In this document: in pieces, positions 34,818 through 44,605 of the stretch | Position numbering within the stretch: the stretch's first letter is position 1 | Layout: the number at the start of each line of letters is the position of its first letter | NCBI RefSeq assembly: GCF_003855095.1 | Contig: NZ_CP033972.1 | Span: 5,084,001 to 5,148,000, forward strand | Source: Gordonia insulae | Lineage (GTDB): Bacteria > Actinomycetota > Actinomycetes > Mycobacteriales > Mycobacteriaceae | Direction: 5' to 3' | Length of the DNA stretch: 64,000 bases | Made by a program: the position numbers and the translations under genes | Notes under the pieces: generated by a model | What the model was told of the DNA's origin: nothing | The model's database searches: none | What the model saw: only the letters and a program-made list of their open reading frames with translations

Positions 34818-35537
34818 ATGATTCTGACCCGCAGCGCAATTCCCACCGGCATCCACAGGGTCTCCGGACCGGACGTGGACTCAGGCTACACGGTCATCGC
34901 CGCGAGTCCAGGCGCCCAACGCCGCCTCTGGTTGGAGTATCTGAGGGGCGCCGAGGAGGCCTATACGCGGCATGGCTGCGCGGCCGCGCTCGAGTTCGAC
35001 AAGGTCGTCTCCGGGGAGGGCACCGAACTGTTCTTCGCCGTCCTCGACGAGGACAACGAGGTCCGCGGCGGACTGCGCGTGCAACCCCGTTTCGACGCCG
35101 CGGCGCAATCGCATGCGCTGCAGGAGTGGGCGGGTCAGCCGGGGCAGGTCCAACTGGTGAACGCCATCGAGGAACGTCTCGGCGGGGGTGTCGTCGAGGT
35201 GAAGACCGCGTGGGTCGACGAGCGCTCGCCGATCGCCAAGGATGTGGCGGCGCAACTCTCGCGCCTCGGGTTGGTGATCATGGAGATGGCGGGGGTCGAT
35301 CACATGATGGCCACTGCCGCCGATCACGTGCTGCGACGATGGCAGTCCGGCGGCGGGCGGGTCGACGAATCGGTGCTGCCGACGCCGTTCCCGGACGAGC
35401 GGTACCGGACGCAGCTCATGTGGTGGGATCGTGCGGCGCTGAAGGAGCGCACGTCGCCCGAGACCTGGCGTCGCATGCGCCACGAGGCCGACATGCTCCA
35501 GTCGCCGGACCTCGCTCACCTCTCGCCCGAGGCCTGA
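34818..35537 (+). CDS. GNAT/FeeM-like putative acyltransferase
   Basis: 239 aa. The segment ELFFAVLDEDNEVRGGLRVQPRF, later EVKTAWVDERSPIAKDVAAQLSRLGLVIMEMAGVDHMMATAADHVLRRWQSGGG, has the strand-helix order of N-acyltransferase (LuxI/FeeM-like GNAT) folds; this is a structural impression and no catalytic motif is certain. Divergent from the ThiF-nitroreductase gene across a 143-base region with low GC, and overlapping the diguanylate cyclase tail-to-tail by 22 bases. It may make the small molecule that the ThiF-nitroreductase processes, which is inference. Confidence 0.45.
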   Translation: MILTRSAIPTGIHRVSGPDVDSGYTVIAASPGAQRRLWLEYLRGAEEAYTRHGCAAALEFDKVVSGEGTELFFAVLDEDNEVRGGLRVQPRFDAAAQSHALQEWAGQPGQVQLVNAIEERLGGGVVEVKTAWVDERSPIAKDVAAQLSRLGLVIMEMAGVDHMMATAADHVLRRWQSGGGRVDESVLPTPFPDERYRTQLMWWDRAALKERTSPETWRRMRHEADMLQSPDLAHLSPEA

Positions 35538-36688
35538 ACGTCGACCGACTCGTCGGTCCGGCGGGAGAAGAGTTCGAACAGGCTTGCCGCAGGGGTGGAT
35601 TCGTTCAACTCGACGGCAACGGTCCTGTTCGGTTTGCGCCAGACGATCGGGTCCATCGATTCAACGACGGCGATGTCCCGGCCCTGCTCCTTGGCGCGGT
35701 AGACGCAGTCGTCGGCACGGCCGAGCAATCGCCCGATGACATCATCGGTCGACGGCGCGTTGGACCGGGTCGAGGTGACCAGCGGGGCGCACACTCCGCC
35801 GACGCTCATCGTCACCGGTGCGATCTCGGCCACCGCGGCGCGGAACTGCTCGGCGCAGCGACGGAGCTCGTCCTCATCGCGGGCGACGCAGAAGACGAGG
35901 AATTCCTCGCCGCCGAACCGACAGACCACCGAGCCCGCCGGCGCGACCTCGCGGATCGCCGCAGCGGTCGAGAGCAGGACACCGTCACCGGCGAGATGTC
36001 CGTATTGGTCGTTGATCTTCTTGAAGTGATCGATGTCCATCAGCAGGATGCCGACCCATCCGGTGGACACGCGAACCGCCGCGAGGAGTTGCGACACCCG
36101 TGCCAGGAATCCGCGTCGGTTCAGCAGGCCGGTCAACGGGTCGATGCCACTGAGCCTGGTCTGCCGATCGAGAGTCATCTCCAGCGACCGGCGCAGGGCG
36201 ACGACGAGGAAGACCGGCACGGTGATGGAGCCGATCATTGCGCCCACGCTGATGATGAACGCGGGAATCGACACCGTGGTGACGGCGAGGACCGTGGTGG
36301 ATCCGACCACGGCCATCGCCGTCAGCGACAAGCTCACGGGTAACACGGGTGACATCGCGGCGATCGTCGGGATGACCGCGACGAGGCCGAGTACGGCGAT
36401 CGACGGGCGCGGGTTGGCGAGGATCAGGGAGGTCCCGCAGATGCCGATGATGCCGAAACCGCCGAGGACGGCGAACTGCCAATCGGTGAGACGGTGCCGG
36501 CACGCCGTCACCGTGAATGCGGTCGCGATGAAACACCAGATGACGAGAAGGGGTATCAGGCCGCCGGGCCGCAGCGTGGTCGGTGCGACGACGGCGAAGA
36601 TGGGCAGCGGGAGCACGCCCCCGGTGCTGATCAGTGTCGCCATCGACCTGGCGTCGTAGCGACGCAGCACCTTCCTGACTACTGACAT
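35516..36688 (-). CDS. Membrane-bound diguanylate cyclase (GGDEF)
   Basis: 390 aa from ATG 36688 (MSVVRKVLRRYDARS). Residues 20-200 contain about six hydrophobic segments; the C-terminus holds a GGDEF domain with the active motif GGEEF (CRFGGEEFLVFCVA) and the substrate stretch DHFKKINDQYGHLAGDGVL. The position of the RxxD inhibitory site reads PAGS, so product inhibition is probably lost. Makes c-di-GMP. The gene is placed between the ThiF-nitroreductase pair and the priming glycosyltransferase. Confidence 0.92.
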   Translation of the reverse strand: MSVVRKVLRRYDARSMATLISTGGVLPLPIFAVVAPTTLRPGGLIPLLVIWCFIATAFTVTACRHRLTDWQFAVLGGFGIIGICGTSLILANPRPSIAVLGLVAVIPTIAAMSPVLPVSLSLTAMAVVGSTTVLAVTTVSIPAFIISVGAMIGSITVPVFLVVALRRSLEMTLDRQTRLSGIDPLTGLLNRRGFLARVSQLLAAVRVSTGWVGILLMDIDHFKKINDQYGHLAGDGVLLSTAAAIREVAPAGSVVCRFGGEEFLVFCVARDEDELRRCAEQFRAAVAEIAPVTMSVGGVCAPLVTSTRSNAPSTDDVIGRLLGRADDCVYRAKEQGRDIAVVESMDPIVWRKPNRTVAVELNESTPAASLFELFSRRTDESVDVQASGER

Positions 36689-36974
36689 GCAATGACCACT
36701 TTCCGTCGGGCGAACCGACGTCCCGCCCCGCAGTATTCGGAAACTGTTTGCGACTGAAACAAAAGATCGCGTGTCGACGATGTGCAATTAGCCGATGTGA
36801 GATGAAGCGACGCGAATGTTTCGTCGGCCCCGATAATAGCCCACCGACCGGCGAACCGCGCGTGATTCGATCGATACTCGCGGGGCGTCACATACCTCCG
36901 AGTTCTGATATTTTCTGCAGGCAGCCCTGGCCTTCCCGATCGGTCGGCCCCGAGTCCGAGAACGAGTCCCCAAA

Positions 36975-38363
36975 ATGGTGTCAACACCTGTGCGGCGAGG
37001 CGGTCGCCGGTGGGCGCCGGTCGTGGCCCGCAACCGCACCGACGTGATCCTCGTCGGCCTCGATGCGGTGGTGCTCGTGCTGATCGCCGTGCTCGCGAAC
37101 GGCGACGAGGGGACGCGCGGGCGACTCATCGGGATCGCGGGCGTGGTGGTGACCCTGGTAGCGCTCGACATGGCCGGCCTCTATCGGGCCAGGCTCACAT
37201 TGTCTGCTCTCGATGATCTCCCGCGCCTCGCCGGGTGGTCGGTGATCACCTCCGGTGTTCTCTTCACCGTCGCCCGGCCGGGCGTGCACATCACCCGGGC
37301 CGCCGTCTATGCGGGGCTGGTGTTCCTGGCACTGTTCGCCGTCCGGCTCATGTACTTCGCATTCGCACGCCACCGGCGCCGGACATCGTCGAAGTACCGG
37401 ATGCCGACCGCGGTGCTCGGTGGCGGACTGGTCGCGGTGGAGCTGATCGAGAGCACCCGGTCCCGCCCGGAACTCGGACTCGACATCGTGCTCGCGGTGA
37501 GTGACGATCCGATGCCCGAGCTCTCCGGTGCCGGGGTCCCGATCGAGGGCAACATCGCCGAGATCCGGAGCAAGGTCAAGGCCCACGGGATCAGCACGCT
37601 GCTGGTGGCGTTCAGTTCCACGCCGGATTCGCGGCTGGTCGCGCCGCTGCGGGAGTGCGACGAACTCGATTGCGAGATCTTCATCGTTCCCCGACTGTTC
37701 GAGTTCGTGTCCCTCACCGGGGACATGGACCGAATTCACACCATCCCGCTCGTGCGGATGCGACGAGATGCGCTGCGGACCTGGTACTGGAAGGTCAAAC
37801 GCGTCTTCGACGTCACCGTGGTGTCGATCTCACTGATCCTGTTGAGCCCGGTCCTCGCGACGGTCGCGGCGGCGGTGTATCTTTCGGATCCCTCGGCGCC
37901 GATCATCTTCCGGCAACAGCGAATCGGGCGCGGCGGCCGTTTGTTCGACGTACTAAAGTTTCGGTCGATGCGGCCGGTGCCCGAACAGGCGTCGGATCAC
38001 GAATGGCAACCGTCCGCCGAAGACCGGATCGGCACGCTGGGCCGATTCATCCGCAAGACGTCGTTGGACGAACTGCCGCAGCTGTGGAATGTGCTGCGCG
38101 GAGACATGTCGATCGTCGGCCCGCGGCCCGAACGGCCGCATTTCGTCGAGCAATTCGAGCATTCGATCCCCGCATACCGCGATCGTCACCGCGTCGAGGT
38201 GGGCCTCACCGGGTGGGCGGCCATCCACGGTCTGCGGGGCGACACGAGCATCACCGACCGCGCACTGTACGACAACTTCTACATCGAGAACTGGAGCGTG
38301 TGGCTCGACATCAAGATCATCATCCGCACCCTCGGCGCCGTACTCCGCGGTACGGGTAGTTGA
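36975..38363 (+). CDS. Undecaprenyl-phosphate glycosylphosphotransferase (EPS priming enzyme)
   Basis: 462 aa. Four to five N-terminal hydrophobic segments, a nucleotide-fold middle part (TAVLGGGLVAVELI), and the bacterial sugar transferase C-terminus: KRVFDVTVVSISLILL, FRQQRIGRGGRLFDVLKFRSM, TSLDELPQLWNVLRGDMSIVGPRPE and GLTGWAAIHGLRGDTS. It transfers a sugar-1-phosphate to the polyprenyl carrier, the first step of repeat-unit assembly. The upstream 286 bases are AT-richer than the genes and probably contain its promoter. Confidence 0.93.
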   Translation: MVSTPVRRGGRRWAPVVARNRTDVILVGLDAVVLVLIAVLANGDEGTRGRLIGIAGVVVTLVALDMAGLYRARLTLSALDDLPRLAGWSVITSGVLFTVARPGVHITRAAVYAGLVFLALFAVRLMYFAFARHRRRTSSKYRMPTAVLGGGLVAVELIESTRSRPELGLDIVLAVSDDPMPELSGAGVPIEGNIAEIRSKVKAHGISTLLVAFSSTPDSRLVAPLRECDELDCEIFIVPRLFEFVSLTGDMDRIHTIPLVRMRRDALRTWYWKVKRVFDVTVVSISLILLSPVLATVAAAVYLSDPSAPIIFRQQRIGRGGRLFDVLKFRSMRPVPEQASDHEWQPSAEDRIGTLGRFIRKTSLDELPQLWNVLRGDMSIVGPRPERPHFVEQFEHSIPAYRDRHRVEVGLTGWAAIHGLRGDTSITDRALYDNFYIENWSVWLDIKIIIRTLGAVLRGTGS

Positions 38364-38442
38364 ATGTCCGATGTCCCCAGAAATGGGACGTGTGCCAGTA
38401 GAATTCGATCGATGTACGCACCGATGGTCGGGGGTGTCCAGG

Positions 38443-39657
38443 ATGGCGGAGACAACCGCCGCGACTGACAGCTCGTGGTCGACGGCCGAGACCGTGATCG
38501 CGGTCGCGGCCGATCCCTACCACCGTGCCGCCGTCGCGTACGGCCGTGACGAATCCGTGCTCATGGCCGAGCTGTTCGTCACAGAGGTCCTGATGCCGAT
38601 CAGTTCGCGGATCGGGTTCGATCGGCGCTCGGATCTCGAATGGCTGATCACCTTGCCCCCGGACGGTCCGGGACACGAGGAATTCGTGTCCGCGTCGAGA
38701 ACGCGACTCGGCGCGCATCTCGTGGAGATCCATGGGCAGGTGACGTTTCTCGATCTCTGTATGGGCATCGCCGTCGGTACAGAACTCGAGGGGGTCTCGT
38801 CGCACGAAGACCTCATCCGCTGCGCCGATGCCGCGCTCTGCTTCGCGCTGTTCCAACAGCACAATGTCGTCGTCGCGACCGTCGACACGATGCAGATCGT
38901 CCGAGACGAGGTCGGCGTGGCAAACCGGCTGGCCATCGCGGACGAGCACGACTTCCATCTGCACTACCAGCCGATCGTCACGCTGCCCGACCTGCGGCCG
39001 GTGGGCTTCGAATCGCTGTTGCGGTGGCACACCGAGAGCGACGTGCTGGCCCCGGCGGTCTTCCTGGCGGCTGCGGAGGCGACATCTCTCATCGTGCCGA
39101 TCGGCCGACGGGCGATCGGTGATGCGATCCGCACCCTCGCCACGGACATCTGGCCGACCTGCGGTGAGGATGCGTTCGTCTCGGTCAATCTGTCCGGTCA
39201 GCAGCTGTGGGACGACGGCATCGTGGAGCACATCGGTGGCCTGATCCGCGCCAATGACGTTGATCCACAACGTGTCTGGGTGGAGGTTCGGGAGGACGAG
39301 GCGATCCGTCTCGGCACGGCGGCGGCGCAGGCGATCCACGAACTGCACGAGATCGGGTGCACGATCTGCGTCGACGACCTGGGTGCGGGCTACTCGGCCC
39401 TGCGTTATGTGCGGGATCTGCCCGTCGACGTGCTGAAGGTGGACCGGACGCTGATCGCCGGTCTGGTGACGAACCCCTCGGACAGGGCTGTCGTGCAGGC
39501 GATCTGCGACATGTCACGCGCGACCGGGATGACCACTCTGGCCGAGGGAGTGGAGTCCGAGGAGGTGCTCGCCGAGCTCGGCGGACTCGGGTTCGACATG
39601 GCCCAGGGCTACCTCTTCGGCAAGCCCGAGCCGGCGGCGACGCAGTTCGGCGATTGA
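38443..39657 (+). CDS. Degenerate GGDEF plus EAL domain protein
   Basis: 404 aa from ATG 38443. Residues about 60-150 look like the second half of a GGDEF domain without its signature (FLDLCMGIAVGTEL...EDLIRCADAALCFAL). The EAL domain (about 155-400) keeps E in GFESLLRWH, N in VNLSGQQL, E in VWVEVREDE, the DD in CVDDLGAGYS, K in VLKVDRTLI, and E in GVESEEV, so c-di-GMP hydrolysis is possible. Follows the priming transferase by 79 bases, and with the cyclase at 35516 brackets it. Confidence 0.88.
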   Translation: MAETTAATDSSWSTAETVIAVAADPYHRAAVAYGRDESVLMAELFVTEVLMPISSRIGFDRRSDLEWLITLPPDGPGHEEFVSASRTRLGAHLVEIHGQVTFLDLCMGIAVGTELEGVSSHEDLIRCADAALCFALFQQHNVVVATVDTMQIVRDEVGVANRLAIADEHDFHLHYQPIVTLPDLRPVGFESLLRWHTESDVLAPAVFLAAAEATSLIVPIGRRAIGDAIRTLATDIWPTCGEDAFVSVNLSGQQLWDDGIVEHIGGLIRANDVDPQRVWVEVREDEAIRLGTAAAQAIHELHEIGCTICVDDLGAGYSALRYVRDLPVDVLKVDRTLIAGLVTNPSDRAVVQAICDMSRATGMTTLAEGVESEEVLAELGGLGFDMAQGYLFGKPEPAATQFGD

Positions 39658-39680
39658 TCGCGGCCGGTTCGGGCGGGCGC

Positions 39681-40646
39681 TCAGTAGTAGTAGGGGAAAG
39701 CGTCCCAATCGGGTGATCGCTTCTCCAAGAATGCGTCCCGGCCCTCGACGGCTTCGTCGGTCATGTATGCCAGGCGGGTGGCCTCGCCGGCGAACACCTG
39801 TTGACCCATGAGGCCGTCGTCGGTCAGATTGAACGCGAACTTCAGCATCCGCTGTGCTGTCGGCGACTTGCCGTTGATCTTTCGGCCCCACTCGATGGCT
39901 GTGTTCTCCAGATCAGCGTGCGCGACAACGCGATTCACCGCCCCCATGTGGTACATCGTCTCGGCGTCGTACGCGTCGCCGAGAAAGAAGATCTCGCGGG
40001 CGAACTTCTGCCCGACCTGCTTGGCGAGGTAGGCGCTGCCGTAGCCGGCGTCGAACGAGCCGACGTCGGCGTCGGTCTGCTTGAAGCGGGCATGCTCGCG
40101 GGAGGCGAGCGTGAGGTCGCACACCGAATGCAGCGAGTGGCCTCCACCGGCGGCCCAGCCGTTGACGACGGCGATCACCACCTTCGGCATGGTGCGGATG
40201 AGGCGCTGCACCTCCAAGATGTGCAGTCGCCCGCCCTCGGCCTTCACCCGTGCGTCGTCGACGGTGTCGGCGCCGGCTGCCGCGACATCGGAGTCGTGGC
40301 TGGTCGCGTACTGGTAGCCGGAACGTCCGCGGATGCGCTGATCGCCGCCGCTGCAGAACGCCCATCCGCCGTCCTTGGGGCTCGGCCCGTTACCGGTGAG
40401 CAGTACGGTACCGATGTCGGGGGAGCGCCGCGCATGGTCGAGCGTCCGGTACAGCTCATCCACCGAGTGAGGGCGAAAAGCGTTGCGCACCTCGGGCCGA
40501 TCGAACGCTATCCGCACTATCCCGTTCGCCCGCCCCGACCCGGTGTGGCGGTGGTAGGTGATGTCGGTGAGCCCCTCGAAGCCGGGCACGACCGCCCACT
40601 GCTCGGCGTCGAACGGCTGGGCCTGCCCGGGGTCGGTGTTCGTCAT
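39681..40646 (-). CDS. menB: 1,4-Dihydroxy-2-naphthoyl-CoA synthase
   Basis: 321 aa crotonase. GWAFCSGGDQRIRGRSGYQY, VVNGWAAGGGHSLHSVCDLTLAS and FKQTDADVGSFDAGYGSAYLA are the MenB hallmarks, and the chain ends in the conserved DAFPYYY. It closes the second ring of menaquinone from OSB-CoA. It is separated from menE by the EPS block, and menC is not seen nearby. Confidence 0.96.
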   Translation of the reverse strand: MTNTDPGQAQPFDAEQWAVVPGFEGLTDITYHRHTGSGRANGIVRIAFDRPEVRNAFRPHSVDELYRTLDHARRSPDIGTVLLTGNGPSPKDGGWAFCSGGDQRIRGRSGYQYATSHDSDVAAAGADTVDDARVKAEGGRLHILEVQRLIRTMPKVVIAVVNGWAAGGGHSLHSVCDLTLASREHARFKQTDADVGSFDAGYGSAYLAKQVGQKFAREIFFLGDAYDAETMYHMGAVNRVVAHADLENTAIEWGRKINGKSPTAQRMLKFAFNLTDDGLMGQQVFAGEATRLAYMTDEAVEGRDAFLEKRSPDWDAFPYYY

Positions 40647-40873
40647 GGATGTCAGCCTAGTGTCACGGGTCGGTGGCGTCGGCCGGCCCGTCCGGGGGAT
40701 GGCTGATGTCCGATTGGTCCGGATTCACGTCAGCGGAGTGGTGATTCGCTGTCGGTCGGACGGGGTGGCCGGTTTTTGCTAGGCTGTCTCGCGGTTGGGG
40801 TCGACGTCGCGCGCGTGAGGCGGGTGCCGAGCACGTCGCGTGTCGCGCGAATCCCCAGGAAGGACACAGCACC

Positions 40874-42142
40874 ATGGCATGCCGCCTGTGCGGAGCGCAG
40901 CAATTGCGGAGCGTGGTCGATCTCGGTGCGACGCCGCCGTGCGAGCGATTCCTCACCGCCGACGAGCTCGATGCGATGGAGCCGACGTTCCCGTTGCATC
41001 TGCGCCTGTGCGAGGAGTGTCTGCTGCTCCAGATCCCGGCGCTCATCACGCCCGAGGACACCTTCACCGAGTACGCCTATTTCTCGTCCTACTCGGACTC
41101 CTGGGTTGCGCACGCACGGGAGTTCGTCGACGCCGCGACCGCGCGACTCGGGCTCGATTCGGAGTCCTTTGTCGTCGAGGTCGCGAGCAACGACGGCTAC
41201 CTGCTGCAGCATGTGGTGGCCGATGGCATCCCGTGTGTGGGCGTGGAGCCGTCGGTCAACGTCGGCGCGGCGGCCCGGGACAAGGGTGTGCCCACCGAGA
41301 CCGCATTCCTGGACGAAGATCTCGCCGCCCGGATCCGCGATGAACACGGGCCGGCCGATCTCGTCGTCGCGAACAACGTGTACGCGCACATCCCCGATCT
41401 CCTCGGCTTCACACGATCCCTGCGCGGCCTGGTCGCCGACGACGGGTGGGTCAGCATCGAGGTCCATCACGCACTGAACCTGGTGCAACTCGGCCAGTTC
41501 GACACCATCTATCACGAACATTTCCAGTACTACACGGTGCTCAGCGCATCGCGTGCGCTGGCGACGGCCGGCCTGACGGTGGTCGACGTCGATCTGCTGC
41601 CCACCCACGGCGGGTCGATCCGCGTGTGGGCTCGGCCCGCAGACGTCGCCGGCGAGCCGAGTGAGCGTGTCGTGGAGGTCCTGACGATCGAGGCAGAGGC
41701 CGGGTTGCACACTGCCGCCGGATATCTCGACCTGCAGTCGCGCACCGAGTCGGTGCGTCACGAACTGCTCACCTTCCTGCTCGAGCAGCGGGCGGCCGGT
41801 AAACGGGTGGTGGGTTACGGAGCCCCCGGCAAGGGCAACACGCTGCTGAACTACTGCGGCATCCGGACCGACCTGCTCGAGTACACCGTGGACCGCAACC
41901 CGTACAAGCACGGCCGATTCACCCCGGGTACACGGATTCCGATCCATGACCCGTCGCGGATCGACGAGGACCGACCGGACGTCGTCGTGGTGCTGCCGTG
42001 GAATCTCGAGACCGAGATCACCGCGCAGCTCTCGCATGTCGGGGACTGGGGTGGGCAGTTGGTGTATCCGTTGCCGACCCTGCACGTCGCGGAACTCGAC
42101 ACAACTGAACAGGTCGACATCTCGGGAGGCGTGTGGTCATGA
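40874..42142 (+). CDS. NDP-sugar C-methyltransferase (zinc-binding N-terminus, class I SAM core)
   Basis: 422 aa. An N-terminal zinc-binding motif (CRLCGAQQL...CEECLLLQ), the SAM motif EVASNDGYLL near residue 97, the HEHFQYYT catalytic block, and a C-terminal domain with GYGAPGKGNTLLNY. This is the TylC3/NovU-type sugar C-methyltransferase family acting on NDP-4-keto sugars. It overlaps the next gene by ATGA; the first gene of the nucleotide-sugar operon. Confidence 0.88.
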   Translation: MACRLCGAQQLRSVVDLGATPPCERFLTADELDAMEPTFPLHLRLCEECLLLQIPALITPEDTFTEYAYFSSYSDSWVAHAREFVDAATARLGLDSESFVVEVASNDGYLLQHVVADGIPCVGVEPSVNVGAAARDKGVPTETAFLDEDLAARIRDEHGPADLVVANNVYAHIPDLLGFTRSLRGLVADDGWVSIEVHHALNLVQLGQFDTIYHEHFQYYTVLSASRALATAGLTVVDVDLLPTHGGSIRVWARPADVAGEPSERVVEVLTIEAEAGLHTAAGYLDLQSRTESVRHELLTFLLEQRAAGKRVVGYGAPGKGNTLLNYCGIRTDLLEYTVDRNPYKHGRFTPGTRIPIHDPSRIDEDRPDVVVVLPWNLETEITAQLSHVGDWGGQLVYPLPTLHVAELDTTEQVDISGGVWS

Positions 42143-42924
42143 AAGTGGTTCTGTTCTGTGGTGGATACGGCATGCGGATGCGCAATGCACCCGGCGACGA
42201 CGTCCCCAAACCCATGCAGATGGTCGGCCCGCGTCCGCTGATCTGGCACGTGATGCGCTACTACGCGCACTTCGGGCACAAGGATTTCGTGCTGTGCCTC
42301 GGATACGGCGCCAATCACATCAAGGACTTCTTCCTCAACTACGACGAGGCCGCATCGAATGACTTCGTGATGCGCGGCGGCGACGTCGAGCTGCTCGACA
42401 CCGACATCGCGGACTGGTCGATCACGTTCATCGACACCGGTCTGGAATCGGCGATCGGCGAACGTCTGCGACGGGTGCGGCCCTACCTCGGCGACGACGA
42501 GTACTTCCTCGCCAACTATGCCGACGTCCTCACCGACGCACCGTTGAACGCGATGATCGACGAGGTCGTCGCATCGCAGTCGGCGGCGTCGATGATGATC
42601 GTGCCGCCGCAGTCGTCGTTCCACTGTGTCGACGTCACCGAATCCGGTGTGGTCAAGTCGATCACACCGGTCTCGAAGTTCCCGATCTGGGAGAACGGTG
42701 GGTTCTTCGTCCTCACCCAGGAGATCTTCGACCACCTGCCCGAAGGCGGCGACCTCGTAGAGGATGCCTGTGGCGCACTGGCCGAGCAGGGTCGGCTGTA
42801 CGCCTACAAACACGACGGCTTCTGGAAGCCCGCGGACACCTTCAAGGAACGCGCGGAACTCGATGCGCGTTACTCCCACGGGGATCGTCCCTGGATGGTG
42901 TGGGAGAGCGACACCGGCGCCTGA
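42139..42924 (+). CDS. Glucose-1-phosphate cytidylyltransferase-like nucleotidyltransferase
   Basis: 261 aa (ATG 42139 overlapping the upstream stop; GTG 42133 possible). VVLFCGGYGMRMRNAPGDDVPKPM is the NTP-sugar transferase loop (here lacking the usual GxGTRL), with LCLGYGANHIKDFF and FWKPADTFKERAELD as in RfbF. It would charge a hexose-1-phosphate with CTP, starting a CDP-sugar pathway. Followed by TGATG overlap. Confidence 0.85.
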   Translation: MKVVLFCGGYGMRMRNAPGDDVPKPMQMVGPRPLIWHVMRYYAHFGHKDFVLCLGYGANHIKDFFLNYDEAASNDFVMRGGDVELLDTDIADWSITFIDTGLESAIGERLRRVRPYLGDDEYFLANYADVLTDAPLNAMIDEVVASQSAASMMIVPPQSSFHCVDVTESGVVKSITPVSKFPIWENGGFFVLTQEIFDHLPEGGDLVEDACGALAEQGRLYAYKHDGFWKPADTFKERAELDARYSHGDRPWMVWESDTGA

Positions 42925-43574
42925 TGATCGACCTGACGACCACCGCGCTGACCGAGGTCGTGGTGCTCGGCGCGCACTGCGACGACATCGCCATCGGCAT
43001 GGGCGGCACACTGCTGACCATGGCGCGCGCCCGGCCCGGTCTCCGGGTTCGGGCACTGGTGCTCACCGGCGGCGGCACGGAACGGGAGGCCGAGGAGCGC
43101 GCCGCGCTGGCCGCGTTCTGCCCCGGCGCCACAGTCGATCTCACGGTTCTCGACTTTCCGGACGGACGATCACCGGCGTACTGGGGGGCCGTCAAGGATG
43201 CTCTCGGCGTCTTCCGGCGCACCTCCGCGCCGGACGTCGTGTTCGCGCCGCAACGACACGACGCTCACCAGGACCACCGGACATTGGCCGAACTGGTCCC
43301 CACCGAGTTCCGTGACCACCTCATCCTCGGGTACGAGATCCTCAAATGGGAGACCGACACCCCGCAGCCGACCCTGTTCCATCCGATCACCACCGACGTT
43401 GCGCAGGAAAAGGTTCGGCTCCTGCATGAGCACTACCCATCGCAGGTCGCGCATGACTGGTTCGACGATCTGTCCTTTCTCGGCCTGTCGCGATTGCGCG
43501 GCGTCCAGTGTCGCCACCCGCACGCCGAGGCCTTCGTGCTCGAGAAGGCCCTACTGACCCTCGGAGGAGAATGA
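42924..43574 (+). CDS. PIG-L family deacetylase
   Basis: 216 aa. VVVLGAHCDDIAIGMGGTL resembles the AHPDDE motif with C in place of P and DI in place of DE, and HQDHRTLAEL gives the second zinc ligand. PIG-L enzymes deacetylate N-acetylated sugars. The substitution of the usual third acidic residue is noteworthy. Overlaps both neighbours (TGATG, ATGA). Confidence 0.82.
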   Translation: MIDLTTTALTEVVVLGAHCDDIAIGMGGTLLTMARARPGLRVRALVLTGGGTEREAEERAALAAFCPGATVDLTVLDFPDGRSPAYWGAVKDALGVFRRTSAPDVVFAPQRHDAHQDHRTLAELVPTEFRDHLILGYEILKWETDTPQPTLFHPITTDVAQEKVRLLHEHYPSQVAHDWFDDLSFLGLSRLRGVQCRHPHAEAFVLEKALLTLGGE

Positions 43575-44605
43575 CCATGCGCGTACTCGTGACCGGACAC
43601 CAGGGCTACCTCGGCACCGTGATGGTGCCGATGCTGATCGCCGAGGGCCACGACGTGGTGGGTCTGGACAACGGATACTTCGCCGACTGCATCCTGGGTC
43701 CGGCGCCCGTCGATCCGCCGAAGGTGGAGACCGATCTCCGCGACGTCACCGCTGCCCAGCTCGCCGGGTTCGACGCGGTCATCCACCTCGCCGCGCTGTC
43801 GAATGACCCGCTGGGATCGCTGGCTCCCGAGATCACCTATGACATCAACCATTTCGCGTCGGTGCGGCTGGCCCGCGCCGCGAAGGACGCCGGCGTCTCC
43901 AGATTTCTGTACGCCTCCACCTGTTCGGTCTACGGCTCGGCGGGGGAGGACCTCGTCACCGAGGACGCCCCGCTGCGCCCGCTGACGCCGTACGCCGAGA
44001 GCAAGGTGCGGGTCGAGGACGACGCCGCGGCGATCGCGGATTCGGGCTTCGCGCCGGTGTTCCTGCGCAATGCCACCGCCTTCGGCTTCTCACCCCGACT
44101 GCGCGCCGACATCGTGCTCAACAATCTGGTCGGGCACGCCGTGCTCACCGGGGACGTCCGTGTCCTGTCGGACGGCACGCCGTGGCGGCCACTGGTGCAC
44201 GCCCAGGACATCGCGCGCGCCTTCATCACCTGCCTGACCGCGCCGACCGAGGCGATCTATTGCACCGCCTACAACGTGGGAACCGAGACGAACAACCTGA
44301 CCGTCGCCGACATCGCACAGTCGGTGGTCGAGGCGGTACCCGATTCCACGTTGCTGATCACCGGGGAGAGTGGCCCCGATCCGCGGTCGTATCGAGTGGA
44401 CTTCTCCCGCGCCCGTGCGGGTCTCGGGTACGAGGCGACGTGGTCGATCCCGGACGGGGCGCGTGAACTCTATGCGGCGTACACCTCGTACGGTCTGACC
44501 TCCGACGCGTTCTTCCAGCGGTTCACCCGGCTGCCGCAATTGGAGAAGCTGCAGGCCGCAGGTGAGATCGATCAGTCGATGCGCCGGGTCAGCGCACGTG
44601 CCTGA
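43571..44605 (+). CDS. NAD-dependent sugar epimerase/dehydratase (SDR)
   Basis: 344 aa from ATG 43571 (43577 possible). Glycine motif TGHQGYLG, catalytic serine and tyrosine/lysine in STCSVYGS and YAESK. Extended SDR family; acts on a nucleotide sugar. It is convergent with the RmlC-like gene, overlapping by 17 bases. Confidence 0.9.
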   Translation: MTMRVLVTGHQGYLGTVMVPMLIAEGHDVVGLDNGYFADCILGPAPVDPPKVETDLRDVTAAQLAGFDAVIHLAALSNDPLGSLAPEITYDINHFASVRLARAAKDAGVSRFLYASTCSVYGSAGEDLVTEDAPLRPLTPYAESKVRVEDDAAAIADSGFAPVFLRNATAFGFSPRLRADIVLNNLVGHAVLTGDVRVLSDGTPWRPLVHAQDIARAFITCLTAPTEAIYCTAYNVGTETNNLTVADIAQSVVEAVPDSTLLITGESGPDPRSYRVDFSRARAGLGYEATWSIPDGARELYAAYTSYGLTSDAFFQRFTRLPQLEKLQAAGEIDQSMRRVSARA

